NCBI GenBank assembly: GCA_964647825.1
Contig: CAZYJL010000004.1
Coordinates: forward strand, 1 to 64,000
Direction: 5' to 3'
DNA from: VFKI01 sp964647825
GTDB lineage: Bacteria; Pseudomonadota; Gammaproteobacteria; DSM-16500
Length of the DNA stretch: 64,000 nt
This document shows, piece after piece, positions 26,767 to 35,716 of the stretch. How positions within the stretch are numbered: the first letter of the stretch is position 1; each line of letters opens with the position of its first letter. The notes under the pieces are model-generated. The model did not search any database and was not told where the DNA came from. It was given only the letters and a program-made list of their open reading frames with translations. Both the position numbers and the translations under genes were made by a program.

Positions 26767-28166
26767 AAAAGAACAGCCTCCCCGCTCAACGCAGCCACTA
26801 AAGCCGCCGCTTTATTTTTTGTTTCTTCATACTCAGCAACGGGATCCGAATCCGCAACTACAGCACCACCAGTTTGAAATGTCAGGACATTTTTGCGCGC
26901 AACAAACGTACGAATCGTAATGGATAAATCCAACGCACCTTGCCAACTTATGTAACCAATACTGCCACAATAGGGGCCACGCACCACAGGCTCAATATCA
27001 GCAATAATTTCCATCGCTCGAATTTTTGGCGCACCTGTGACTGAGCCCCCGGGGAAAGTAGCGCGCAATAAATCAATCGGGCCAAATTCAGCACGCAACT
27101 GCCCCGTCACTTGTGATACTAAATGATGTACCGAAGGATGACTTTCCAATTGACACAAGGCAGGCACTAAAATGCTATGTTCTTCACAAACACGCGAAAA
27201 ATCATTACGCATCAAATCCACAATCATCGTATTTTCTGCACGCTCTTTTTGACTACTCAGTAATTCATGCGAAAGACGAGCATCTTCTTTATGATTTTTT
27301 CCGCGTGGACGTGTTCCTTTAATGGGTCGCGCTTCCACATGTTGATGCTGCATTTTTAAAAAGCGTTCCGGCGAGGCAGAAGCAATCATGGTATCCGCCA
27401 AATTCACAAACGCCGCAAAAGGCGCAGGATTAATCTCACGCAAACAACGATACAAATCAAAGACCGAATGCCCATAAGGTAAAAAAGCATCTAAACGTCG
27501 CGAAATATTCGCTTGAAAAATATCGCCTGCAAAAATGGCTTCTTTCACGCGCAAAACAGCTCGCACATATTGCTCACGCGTAAAATGACTACGAATCACA
27601 CTCGGATCAAATGCAAATGCCATTAAGGGTGATAAGGGTTGATACGTTTGTATTAATCCTAACAACCATCGCATTCGCGCAGCAGCACGCCTCTCTCGTG
27701 CAGCGCCTGTTTCCGGATCACCCGTCGAAATAATCCATGCCTGTTGTGACAAATGATCAAACGCCAACACAAGATCGTAAAAACCTAACGCTAAATCTGG
27801 AAACTGCAAATCATCAACGCGCGCACGCGGTACATTTTCTATATATTGATTTAATTCATAACTAAAAAATCCAGCCACGCCTCCCTGAAAAGGCGGCAAC
27901 GCTTTTTCAAAGGTTGTCGTATGCGCAACAGAAAATTTTGCAATTTCTTCTGCTAACAAAGCAAAAGGATCGCCATGCAATTCACGATGATGGCAATGAA
28001 ATTGCCCATTTTTGCCAGAAAACACTTGGAACGGATCAATGGCGATATAACTATAACGACCACATTGTGCATGCTCTTTTGCACTATCAAGAAAAATAGC
28101 ACCACGCATTCCCGCAAACTGTGCGAAAATTTCGAGTGGTGCTTGCCATGGAATTTCTTGAAACAT
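26763..28166 (-). CDS. pabB: Aminodeoxychorismate synthase component I
   Basis: 467 residues. Chorismate-binding enzyme that forms 4-amino-4-deoxychorismate for folate synthesis. RPIKGTRPRG, the SHELLSSQKERAENTMIVDL strip, SVHHLVSQVTGQL and FPGGSVTGAPKIRAMEII are the conserved active-site blocks; the last one, with the following GSIGYISWQGALDLSITIRT, fits PabB better than TrpE. The start ATG 28166 has AGG five bases upstream. The start lies only 13 bp from palindrome D, so the promoter must be inside the element or come from beyond it. A TrpE role cannot be excluded by sequence alone. Confidence 0.85.
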   Translation of the reverse strand: MFQEIPWQAPLEIFAQFAGMRGAIFLDSAKEHAQCGRYSYIAIDPFQVFSGKNGQFHCHHRELHGDPFALLAEEIAKFSVAHTTTFEKALPPFQGGVAGFFSYELNQYIENVPRARVDDLQFPDLALGFYDLVLAFDHLSQQAWIISTGDPETGAARERRAAARMRWLLGLIQTYQPLSPLMAFAFDPSVIRSHFTREQYVRAVLRVKEAIFAGDIFQANISRRLDAFLPYGHSVFDLYRCLREINPAPFAAFVNLADTMIASASPERFLKMQHQHVEARPIKGTRPRGKNHKEDARLSHELLSSQKERAENTMIVDLMRNDFSRVCEEHSILVPALCQLESHPSVHHLVSQVTGQLRAEFGPIDLLRATFPGGSVTGAPKIRAMEIIADIEPVVRGPYCGSIGYISWQGALDLSITIRTFVARKNVLTFQTGGAVVADSDPVAEYEETKNKAAALVAALSGEAVLL

Positions 28167-28179
28167 AATTACCTAATTT

Positions 28180-28364
28180 GTAACTACTCAGGTAGTCAGA
28201 ATTTTTTAACTTGACTGACCGCAATCGCCGAACCGCAGGTTGCATTTTACCTATGAAAATGCCCTTCATAAATCATGAAAGGGCGCAGCTTGAATAAAAT
28301 ACTGTCTCTGCGGGACCGGTGTTATGCAGTCAAGTAAAAAAATTCTGACTACCTGCGCAGTTAC
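28180..28364. repeat. Palindromic element D (family 1)
   Basis: The 5' arm GTAACTACTCAGGTAGTCAG... (28180-28217) and the 3' arm ending ...CTGACTACCTGCGCAGTTAC (28364) match at 35 of 38 positions. The inner arm ACTTGACTGACCGC and TATGCAGTCAAGT are shared with elements A and B, but the outer 25 bp are entirely different from theirs. TCTCTGCGGGACCGGTGTTA is shared with element E. An internal hairpin GCCCTTCAT...ATGAAAGGGC is visible. It lies 13 bp both from the GNAT stop and from the pabB start. Confidence 0.85.
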
Positions 28365-28377
28365 CCTATTTTTAAAT

Positions 28378-28824
28378 TTAACCACCTTGTACACGCATCA
28401 TTAACCATGCATTCCACGCTTCGCTGCGAAAACCAAATCGCTGATACAAACCATGCGCATTTTCTGTCATTAAAAACCAACGAAAAACACCGCGCAACTG
28501 TGGATGCTCCAATACAAACTGGACAAGCTTTTTTCCCAAACCAACGCCTCGATGCGACTCATCAATAAACACATCCCACAACGAAGCAAATTCAGAGTAG
28601 TCCGTCACTACACGTGCAAACCCGACTTGTTTCCCATCACGATGCACGGAAAAACAAACAGAATTTTGGATCACTAATGGAAAGCGTTCAGGCGGCAATC
28701 CAGTCGAATAACGTGACGGCACACATAGCAAGTTATAAGCATAATATAAATCCAATTTTTTTTTATTGGCGCTAAACACATAGCCATCAAACACGCTATC
28801 ATCAGGCAGCCTTCGACCTATCAT
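28378..28824 (-). CDS. GNAT family N-acetyltransferase
   Basis: 148 residues from ATG 28824, which has AAGG five bases upstream (a GTG seven codons earlier is possible). The acetyl-CoA pyrophosphate loop is DESHRGVGLGKKLVQFVLEH, preceded by the strand FARVVTDYSEFASLWDVFID and followed by ENAHGLYQRFGFR, the usual GNAT layout. It probably acetylates an amine on a small molecule or protein; the substrate is unknown. It stands divergent from gpmI, with palindrome D at its 3' end. Confidence 0.85.
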   Translation of the reverse strand: MIGRRLPDDSVFDGYVFSANKKKLDLYYAYNLLCVPSRYSTGLPPERFPLVIQNSVCFSVHRDGKQVGFARVVTDYSEFASLWDVFIDESHRGVGLGKKLVQFVLEHPQLRGVFRWFLMTENAHGLYQRFGFRSEAWNAWLMMRVQGG

Positions 28825-28924
28825 ATTTACCTTATCCCTTTCCACGCTCAGTCTGCTGTCAGTATACCATCACACAAGAAAATTACAGTTGCATGATAGA
28901 CACGAATCCTGTAATTAAAGGCAC

Positions 28925-30484
28925 ATGAAAAACCAATACACAAAACGCCCACGCCCCATGGCACTCATCATTCTAGATGGCTGGGGTTATCGCGAAAACA
29001 CACAAGATAATGCGATTGCTGCAGCGAACACCCCTTGCTGGGATGCGCTGTGGCAAACAGCACCGCACACACTGCTCGAAGGCTCTGGTGAAGCTGTCGG
29101 GCTGCCTGACGGGCAAATGGGCAACTCAGAAGTTGGTCACCTCACTATTGGCGCTGGCCGCACGGTATATCAAGATCTCACCCGTATCCACCTTGCCATT
29201 CAAGATCAATCCTTTTTTCAAAATGCAATTCTCTCAGACGCAATTGCACATGCCGTGCAACAGGACAAAGCCATTCATTTAATCGGCCTACTCTCGGCAG
29301 GTGGTGTACACAGCCATGAAAAGCATTTCATCGCGACGCTAGCACTCGCTGCACGCCATCAAGCAAAAAAAGTGTTTATTCATGCTTTTTTGGATGGCCG
29401 CGATACACCACCACAAAGTGCTGCTCACTCGCTGATGGCTATAACCGATGCTTGTGAAACGCACCAATGTGGCCAAATTGTTTCGCTGATTGGCCGTTAC
29501 TATGCAATGGATCGCGATAACCGCTGGGATCGCATTCAACAAGCCTATGATCTTTTAGTGACAGGTAAAGCAGTACGCATCGCTACAGATCCTCTCAGCG
29601 GCTTACATGCGGCTTACGCTGCTGGCGAAACCGATGAATTTGTTAAAGCCACTGCCATCTGCCAGACAGGACAGAAATCGCCTGTCACAATACAATCCGG
29701 TGATACCGTTATCTGTCTCAACTTTCGCGCAGATCGTGCACGCGAAATTACGCGGGCTCTGAAAGATCCAACATTTAGCGGTTTCGATAGACCACATTTC
29801 CCTGACATTCACTTAGTCACTCTGACAGAATACGATGCAGCATTTCCTCTGCCTGTCGCTTTTCCGCCCGATCGTCCAAAACACAATCTGGGAAAGCTAT
29901 TAGCTGAACATCAATTAAGACAATTACGCATTGCCGAAACAGAAAAATATGCGCATGTCACTTTCTTCTTTAATGGCGGCGTCGAAACACCCAATCCATT
30001 AGAAGATCGTATCTTGATTCCCTCGCCCAATGTCGCCACCTATGACTTACAACCAGAAATGAGCGCGCCTGAATTAACCGACCGCTTTGTTGCTGCCATT
30101 GAATCTGAAAAGTACGATGTCATTATTTGCAATTTCGCAAATCCCGACATGGTCGGACATACAGGCAACCTTGCCGCGACGATCAAAGCCATCGAAACTG
30201 TCGATACCTGTCTCGCACGCATTCTTACTGCGCTCAAAAAAGTAGGCGGGGAAGTGTTAATTACTGCAGACCATGGCAATGCCGAAATGCTCAAAGACAG
30301 CGAGACAGGTCAACCGCATACGGCACATACCGACGAACTCGTCCCGTTGATTTATGTTGGTCGCCCGGCTGTCCCCCGCCAAACAAACGGGACTTTATCC
30401 GATATTACACCGACACTCCTGTACCTAATGCACCTCCCTCTTTCAGCTGAAATGACCGGCCAGCCCTTGTTCCATCTGGTCTAG
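28925..30484 (+). CDS. gpmI: 2,3-bisphosphoglycerate-independent phosphoglycerate mutase
   Basis: 519 residues. Interconverts 3- and 2-phosphoglycerate in glycolysis, using two Mn ions and a phosphoserine intermediate. ALIILDGWGYRENTQDNA gives the first metal Asp, MGNSEVGHLTIGAGR the catalytic Ser, FLDGRDTPP and GRYYAMDRDNRWDR the substrate loop, and NFANPDMVGHTG plus ITADHGNAEMLKD the remaining metal ligands. Followed after 86 bp by a CtpA-type protease; in many gammaproteobacteria envC lies between these two genes, but it is absent here. Confidence 0.97.
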   Translation: MKNQYTKRPRPMALIILDGWGYRENTQDNAIAAANTPCWDALWQTAPHTLLEGSGEAVGLPDGQMGNSEVGHLTIGAGRTVYQDLTRIHLAIQDQSFFQNAILSDAIAHAVQQDKAIHLIGLLSAGGVHSHEKHFIATLALAARHQAKKVFIHAFLDGRDTPPQSAAHSLMAITDACETHQCGQIVSLIGRYYAMDRDNRWDRIQQAYDLLVTGKAVRIATDPLSGLHAAYAAGETDEFVKATAICQTGQKSPVTIQSGDTVICLNFRADRAREITRALKDPTFSGFDRPHFPDIHLVTLTEYDAAFPLPVAFPPDRPKHNLGKLLAEHQLRQLRIAETEKYAHVTFFFNGGVETPNPLEDRILIPSPNVATYDLQPEMSAPELTDRFVAAIESEKYDVIICNFANPDMVGHTGNLAATIKAIETVDTCLARILTALKKVGGEVLITADHGNAEMLKDSETGQPHTAHTDELVPLIYVGRPAVPRQTNGTLSDITPTLLYLMHLPLSAEMTGQPLFHLV

Positions 30485-30570
30485 CGGGTAACCCACGTTA
30501 CCGTCATCCCACATAAGTAAAAAAAATGCGTTATACTGATGAAGCCTGACCCCTCCAGAGGAGCGCGTTC

Positions 30571-32019
30571 ATGAAACGTTCAATTTCGTGTATGGCAGCA
30601 GGATTCATGGGTATCCTCATTGGGCTGGCACCCTTGCAGGTCACTTTTGCTTTCGCTGACAAAAACGCGGTCACCACAGAAGCCTCAAAAACAACGGACA
30701 AAGGCGCATTAGACGAAGGTGACATTTCACGCTTTACAGACGCCATTGCGCAAATCAAAGATTATTATGTCCAACCCATTAGTGACAAAAAACTGTTAGA
30801 AGACGCTATCCGTGGCATGTTAAGCGGCTTAGACCCTCACTCCGAGTACCTTGATCAAGATGCTTACAAAACACTGATGATGACAACATCCGGTGCATTC
30901 GGTGGACTCGGCATTGAAGTGACGGGCGAATACGGTGTCCTCAAAGTCATCAGCCCCATTGATGACACACCTGCCTCTAGAGCAGGAATTAAATCTGGCG
31001 ATTACATTGTCGCTATCGACAAAAAACTTGTTGATCAAATGACGCTTAACGAAGCCGTCGATAAAATGCGCGGCAAAAAAGGATCATCAGTCACCCTCAC
31101 TATTATACGCAAAGATCAAAAAGCACCACTCAAATTTAATCTCGTACGCGATGAAATTCGTATCACGACAGTAAAAAGTAAGCTCATCGATGATCGTTAT
31201 GGTTATGTACGTATTAGTGAGTTTGGCAAACCCACAACACAACTGATGGTCTCCGCCATTAATTCACTCAAAAAACAGGCAGGCGGACGCCTTGATGGTT
31301 TAGTCATTGATTTACGTAATAATCCAGGTGGCTTACTCGAAACGGCGGTTGAAGTCGCCGATGTTTTCCTTGATCCGAAAAAAACGGGAAATCTTTATAA
31401 TCAAGCGATTGTTTACACGGAAGGACGATTACACGGCACACAATATATCGGCAAAATGACGCCTAAAGGCGCATCCGGTGACATCTTACAAGGCGCCCCG
31501 ATTATTGTACTCGTGAATGAAGGCTCTGCTTCTGCCTCTGAAATTGTGGCTGGCGCACTACAAGACTATCATCGTGCCATTGTGGTTGGCATTCCTAGCT
31601 TTGGGAAAGGCTCCGTACAAACCGTGTTGCCGCTAGACGATACACACGCGATAAAATTAACCACAGCGCTTTACCACACACCTTCTGGTCGCTTAATTCA
31701 AAACAAAGGCATCACACCAGATATTCGTGTTTCAAACTTACAAATTGCGGGTGACAAAGTAGATAATGCGGCAATGGCGCCCATTAGAGAGTTTGAATTA
31801 AAAGGTCACTTGCCAGGTAGCGTACAATCGCCTGAAGGCGCCGCCGCTAGCCAAGAAAACGCGCAACGTGCCTCCTTGGAACTCGCACGCTCAGATTATC
31901 AACTCTACGAAGCCATTGATGTACTTAATACAATTAACACACTCGCGAAAATAAACAAAAAAAGTGCTGCAGCAACAGCTGCAGCAGCAACCACAACGAG
32001 CACAGCTTCAAAAGATTAA
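30571..32019 (+). CDS. ctpA: Carboxy-terminal processing protease (S41 family)
   Basis: 482 residues. A signal peptide (CMAAGFMGILIGLAPLQVTFAFA) directs it to the periplasm. A PDZ domain (GGLGIEVTGEYGVLKVISPI, then ASRAGIKSGDYIVAID) precedes the S41 protease core, where NEGSASASEIVAGALQD contains the catalytic Ser and SFGKGSVQTVLPL the catalytic Lys. LVIDLRNNPGGLLETAVEVA is the usual strand. The C-terminal tail is low complexity, rich in Ala and Thr. Such proteases trim periplasmic or lipoprotein substrates, including peptidoglycan hydrolases. GGAG lies upstream of ATG 30571. Confidence 0.92.
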   Translation: MKRSISCMAAGFMGILIGLAPLQVTFAFADKNAVTTEASKTTDKGALDEGDISRFTDAIAQIKDYYVQPISDKKLLEDAIRGMLSGLDPHSEYLDQDAYKTLMMTTSGAFGGLGIEVTGEYGVLKVISPIDDTPASRAGIKSGDYIVAIDKKLVDQMTLNEAVDKMRGKKGSSVTLTIIRKDQKAPLKFNLVRDEIRITTVKSKLIDDRYGYVRISEFGKPTTQLMVSAINSLKKQAGGRLDGLVIDLRNNPGGLLETAVEVADVFLDPKKTGNLYNQAIVYTEGRLHGTQYIGKMTPKGASGDILQGAPIIVLVNEGSASASEIVAGALQDYHRAIVVGIPSFGKGSVQTVLPLDDTHAIKLTTALYHTPSGRLIQNKGITPDIRVSNLQIAGDKVDNAAMAPIREFELKGHLPGSVQSPEGAAASQENAQRASLELARSDYQLYEAIDVLNTINTLAKINKKSAAATAAAATTTSTASKD

Positions 32020-32022
32020 TTT

Positions 32023-33327
32023 TTAATTTTTTAAAGAAGCACGCACTGTATCTTGACCATCCTGCTGAAAACTCTTTTCAAAGGGCCGCGTAATCGTTTT
32101 ATCATTACCATAACAACAAAAAAGAGAAAATTGACCCAAGAAAGATTTTTTCTGCGCGACCGGCGTCATCTCTTCTTTGATCTCTTCTAACTTTTCTATT
32201 TTTTTCTCTTGCATTGCACGAGCAAAACACAATGAATTGTTCATTGTGATTGTTTCTCGATGATCTTCGCCATAGATAGTTTTATATATTTCAAATGCTC
32301 TCTGATAATAATCTATACTTTCTTCAATATTATTCAACTTCAAACACAGATCAGCCAAAGGCACTAATGATTGTGCGACCCACAAATGCTCTTTACCATA
32401 GTTGTTTTCATTAATCGAAAGACCTTTCTGTAACAAAGGATAAGCGTCTTTATACTCGCCAAGACTGATAAGCACCATCCCCAGCCTAACAGATGCACCA
32501 GCAATTTTCGGATGATTCTCCGGATACCAATTTGAGTCAATTTCCCAAACTATTTCATGTAGTTCTTTGGCTTCTTCTAAAAGATTAAGCTTTTCATATG
32601 TCAAACCAAAATACGCACAGGTCACCGCTTTTTGAAACCAACTTTCATTAAGATATTTTATTCCAATATCTACTGCTTTTTCTAACTCTTTTCTCGAATT
32701 CAAAAAATCTTTTTGATAATAACAAACTGACCCTAATTCATTTAATATAAAAATAAAATGTGTTGCATTTTCTTTTGAGAGAGTGATTTTTTCTGTAATC
32801 CCAATCGCTGTTTTAAGATAGTCTGCAGCTTGATCGTATTGCCCCTGCTGCTTCAATGCTGTAGCAAAATTCGCTAAAGCGAGCGCATAGTCTATAGAAT
32901 CTTGACGATATAATGCACCACTTAATTCTAGTGATTCTTGGAAACACTGTTGTTGTTTATCAAACTCCCCAGACATCCAACACGCTGTACCAAAAATATC
33001 ATAAAATCTTTTACATATTGCGTATTTGCTTTTTTCTTCATTATTTAAAATATCTTTTACAAGATCCGCCACTTCTTCTAATATTGCTTTGCTTTTCTCA
33101 TAATCGCCTAACACTAAAGCACTGTCTGCACGCAGACATTCCATTTTTATTTTTAGAAGATTCGACAAATCATAATTTTCCTTTTCCTCAGTAAAAAAAA
33201 TTTCTACCTCTTCGTAAACACGCTCAATCTCAACCTGCATATCTTTAATTTTTTGATAGTCATCTAAAGTATTTTTTTGCCACGGATATTTTTCTTCTAT
33301 TGCATCGATTGCTTCCTTTATTGACAT
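32023..33327 (-). CDS. Tetratricopeptide-repeat protein, possible effector
   Basis: 434 residues, cytoplasmic in appearance, no signal peptide. At least five to seven TPR units of the kinesin-light-chain type are visible between about residues 95 and 370 (for example ALANFATALKQQGQYDQAAD, SVRLGMVLISLGEYKDAYPL and LVPLADLCLKLNNIEESIDY). The N-terminus is charged and helical. The C-terminal 60 residues are outside the repeats: a Lys/Glu strip (EKKIEKLEEIKEEM), then FCCYGNDK and a polar tail. Eukaryotic-style TPR scaffolds with polar C-termini are common among type IV secreted effectors of Legionellales, but secretion is inference. GGGAG six bases before the ATG. Confidence 0.75.
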   Translation of the reverse strand: MSIKEAIDAIEEKYPWQKNTLDDYQKIKDMQVEIERVYEEVEIFFTEEKENYDLSNLLKIKMECLRADSALVLGDYEKSKAILEEVADLVKDILNNEEKSKYAICKRFYDIFGTACWMSGEFDKQQQCFQESLELSGALYRQDSIDYALALANFATALKQQGQYDQAADYLKTAIGITEKITLSKENATHFIFILNELGSVCYYQKDFLNSRKELEKAVDIGIKYLNESWFQKAVTCAYFGLTYEKLNLLEEAKELHEIVWEIDSNWYPENHPKIAGASVRLGMVLISLGEYKDAYPLLQKGLSINENNYGKEHLWVAQSLVPLADLCLKLNNIEESIDYYQRAFEIYKTIYGEDHRETITMNNSLCFARAMQEKKIEKLEEIKEEMTPVAQKKSFLGQFSLFCCYGNDKTITRPFEKSFQQDGQDTVRASLKN

Positions 33328-33425
33328 ACTTTTCTCCCTTTTTTTCAGGCAAATTGGTTGAAACGCTCAAGATTTTCCGAACTGATTCTCTGTTAATTAT
33401 AAAGTGATATCAAGCAGATTTTCGC

Positions 33426-33545
33426 TGGATCCCGCGGATAAACCGCGGGATGACAGTGTTAGATGCAAGGGCAACATGAAACGAAAGGACAACTTTAGTT
33501 TAATGCATTGTGTATAAAGATACGCATAAAGCGCGGTATGACAGA
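33426..33545. repeat. Repeat element L (family 3, hairpin modules only)
   Basis: GGATCCCGCGGATAAACCGC (33427-33446) with the following GGGATGACAG repeats the module found in element I, and CATAAAGCGCGGTATGACAG occurs near 33522-33542. The outer GGCTACCTC ends are missing, so this is a partial or degraded copy. It lies in the 243-bp gap between the TPR gene start and the zeta-like gene end. Confidence 0.7.
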
Positions 33546-33570
33546 ATAAATGAATCGATCTACTCGTTTA

Positions 33571-34638
33571 TTACGCCATTTTAAAATAAACTTTTTCCTC
33601 ACTTACTTTTTCTTCTCGCTCTGGCCTAGGTTGCTCTGTCGCAAGCAATCCAATCGATGACAACACCGCAGCAGATTTTTTCATATTTTCCTCAATTTTT
33701 TCTGCTACCTCTTTTTTACTAGAGACTAATAAATCAAATGCTGCACACACAGGGATTTTATATTTTTTACAATCTTGATAATATTTTTCACAAAATAATT
33801 GCCACTCTGCCTGATTCTTTATTTCAAAATGAATTTCCCCGCTCGCTTCACGACGATAATACGCACAGGGTGTCGGCAATTTCTGATGACACAGTGCATC
33901 ATTCCAATAAAAATACAATTCATCTGCATATTTAAAATAGATATCAAAACGCTCAGGAAATAATTTACCTTTACTGACAACCTCTGCAGGATCCACTTGC
34001 ACAAATCCCTGTTCTGTTTCACGTCTTTTAATATTATTTTCTCGCGTTTCATCATTGGCAGCACACAATAACAATGTTATGACATAGCCTTTTCTTTGGA
34101 TACTTTCATATAACGCCGCAATATGTGGGCTCGTTGAAGTCGTACCATGCGCGATAGAATACTCTTCTCTCTTTGATGCCTCACGCAATAATGTGTGACA
34201 AATATAATTCGAGGCAGCACGCCATGTATCATAGGCAGATTTTAATGCTGCATGATTCGATGCTGCTTTTGCATAAGCTAAACAAGTTAACGATTCGAGA
34301 TAGGCATACATAAATTTTAAAACACATTGATCTGGATCAAGGTACACTAAATGCTGTTTGATTGACTCGGGCAAATTCTCTAAAAAAACTTCTAATGTTG
34401 TTGACTTACCTGCACCCGGCGCGCCTGCTGAAGCATAATACTTCGGCTTTGCTAAAAGATAAGTTTCATATGGCACTTTATCTATGTCTATATAAGGTCG
34501 TGGTGTTTTTTCACGAAAAACTCTCTGACGAATTCTTTCTAAATCTTCTAAAATCTTTTTCTTTTCTTCAACAGTATAAATATCTTTTTTTGTGGCAGGA
34601 TCAAGCAAAAAACTTTCAATCAATTCACGCGAAAACAT
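33571..34638 (-). CDS. Zeta-toxin-like P-loop kinase
   Basis: 355 residues from ATG 34638 (GGGAG seven bases upstream). The Walker A loop is SAGAPGAGKSTTLEVFLENL near residue 72, followed by VYLDPDQCV, the position of the zeta-toxin substrate Asp, and an Arg-rich stretch (RENNIKRRETEQGF) that could contact phosphate. Zeta toxins phosphorylate UDP-N-acetylglucosamine; related kinases occur among secreted effectors. No epsilon-type antitoxin is adjacent. The C-terminus is strongly acidic (PEREEKVSEEKVYFKMA), resembling the E-block of Dot/Icm substrates. Whether it is a toxin, a housekeeping kinase or an effector is not settled by sequence. Confidence 0.65.
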   Translation of the reverse strand: MFSRELIESFLLDPATKKDIYTVEEKKKILEDLERIRQRVFREKTPRPYIDIDKVPYETYLLAKPKYYASAGAPGAGKSTTLEVFLENLPESIKQHLVYLDPDQCVLKFMYAYLESLTCLAYAKAASNHAALKSAYDTWRAASNYICHTLLREASKREEYSIAHGTTSTSPHIAALYESIQRKGYVITLLLCAANDETRENNIKRRETEQGFVQVDPAEVVSKGKLFPERFDIYFKYADELYFYWNDALCHQKLPTPCAYYRREASGEIHFEIKNQAEWQLFCEKYYQDCKKYKIPVCAAFDLLVSSKKEVAEKIEENMKKSAAVLSSIGLLATEQPRPEREEKVSEEKVYFKMA

Positions 34639-34749
34639 CAACTCTCTCCCTTGAACGATAAAAAATCATAACCTTTGCAATTTTCAAAGCCGTTATACAT
34701 AAACGAAAGTCCACTGACAACATGAAACAGCCCACGTTCTCACAGGCAG

Positions 34750-34947
34750 GGCTACCTCCTATAAATTGATATTTTTTCTATCTTAAATTTGGTTTTAGAT
34801 ACAAAACTAACTATAAAAAATCTTGTCATCCCGCGGGATCCAGAAAATGATAGATAAAAAAACTGGATACCGCGCATAAAGCGCGGTATGACAGCTTCTT
34901 TTTGTAAAAAAATAGCTCAGAAAAAGATCATTTTATATGAGGTGGCC
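34750..34947. repeat. Repeat element J (family 3)
   Basis: GGCTACCTCCTATAAA (34750-34765) and TTTATATGAGGTGGCC (34932-34947) are inverted ends. Inside, TGTCATCCCGCGGGATCCAG (34834-34853) and CTGGATACCGCGCATAAAGC (34863-34882) are the facing hairpin modules. The element is in the opposite orientation to element I. It fills most of the 488-bp gap 34642-35129, together with the hairpin 34974-35073. Confidence 0.85.
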
Positions 34948-34973
34948 CTAGTCTCACAGGCTATTTTTAGCCC

Positions 34974-35073
34974 AAGTTATTGATTATTATGCAAATACTA
35001 GATTTCATTTAACCAAATGATTTTATTGATTATTTTTCCTTGTGAAAAATTTTATTAATATAATCAATAACTT
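34974..35073. repeat. Inverted repeat beside ridA 3' end
   Basis: AAGTTATTGATTAT (34974-34987) and ATAATCAATAACTT (35060-35073) are a perfect 14-bp inverted repeat enclosing AT-rich DNA. It follows directly on GTCTCACAGGCTATTTTTAG (34951-34970), the same block that precedes unrelated hairpins at 12287-12173 (minus) and 59736-59812. Confidence 0.7.
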
Positions 35074-35129
35074 AATCGTGCTCTTGCTCGGGCAAGCTGA
35101 ATAGCGACATATTTTTCATGATGACATAC

Positions 35130-35510
35130 TCAAACCATTAACACAGCGGTCACTTCAACTTGCGCACCCAAGGGTAGTGCGACAACTTGAATGGATGTAC
35201 GAGCGGGAAATGGCGTTTGAAAATACTTCATGATCACAGCATTCACGTGACTTATTGATTTTAAATCAACTAAATAAACCGTTAGCGACACAACAGCATC
35301 CAATGTCACGCCCGCCGCTTCCGCTAACGCCTTTATATTTAAAAAAACACGCTCCGTTTGTACGGCAACATCCGTCGAAACCAATTGGCCCGTTGTCGGA
35401 TCCAAACCAATTTGCCCCGCGCAATGAATAATATTGCCTACTTGTACAGCTGGCGAATAAGGACCTACTGGCGCAGGCGCCTGATTGGTTTCAACAATCT
35501 TTTTTCCCAT
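35130..35510 (-). CDS. ridA: RidA family enamine/imine deaminase
   Basis: 126 residues, standard RidA/YER057c/UK114 length. It hydrolyses reactive 2-aminoacrylate and other enamines released by PLP enzymes. APAPVGPYSPAVQVGN, CAGQIGLDPTTGQLV, the active-site Arg and neighbouring FPARTSIQVVALPLGAQVEV are diagnostic of the RidA subfamily. AGGA seven bases upstream of ATG 35510. Palindrome H begins 31 bp upstream of its start codon. Confidence 0.93.
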   Translation of the reverse strand: MGKKIVETNQAPAPVGPYSPAVQVGNIIHCAGQIGLDPTTGQLVSTDVAVQTERVFLNIKALAEAAGVTLDAVVSLTVYLVDLKSISHVNAVIMKYFQTPFPARTSIQVVALPLGAQVEVTAVLMV

Positions 35511-35540
35511 TTTTTATTCCTAAAATTAATAAAAAAATCG

Positions 35541-35690
35541 TAACGCATTAGGTCTTTTAAGAATTTGCTAAATTTTTTTATAAAAACGAGCAAACAGGAA
35601 AGTTTGCGAGAGCAAAAATTACAATATAGATATGCATTTTTTGCAGTTTTTAAAAAATTTAGCAAATTCTTAAAAGACCTAAGTCATTAC
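35541..35690. repeat. Palindromic element H (family 2)
   Basis: TTAGGTCTTTTAAGAATTTG... (from 35548) and ...CAAATTCTTAAAAGACCTAA (to 35682) form a stem of about 33 bp with essentially one slip, flanked by a weaker outer match to 35541 and 35690. The core ACGAGCAAACAGGAAAG (35586-35602) and the small hairpin TTTGC-GAGA-GCAAA (35603-35616) correspond to element G, whose outer arms have a different sequence. It lies between the DUF3592 stop and the ridA start. Confidence 0.85.
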
Positions 35691-35716
35691 AAAAAAATAA
35701 AATTTTATTTCTTTTT

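Noticed and set aside
26197..28166. Anthranilate synthase (trpE/trpG)
   Set aside because: The GGSVTGAPKIRAMEII and GYISWQGALDLSITIRT blocks fit PabB better and no other trp gene is nearby; an amphibolic role of the small subunit remains possible.
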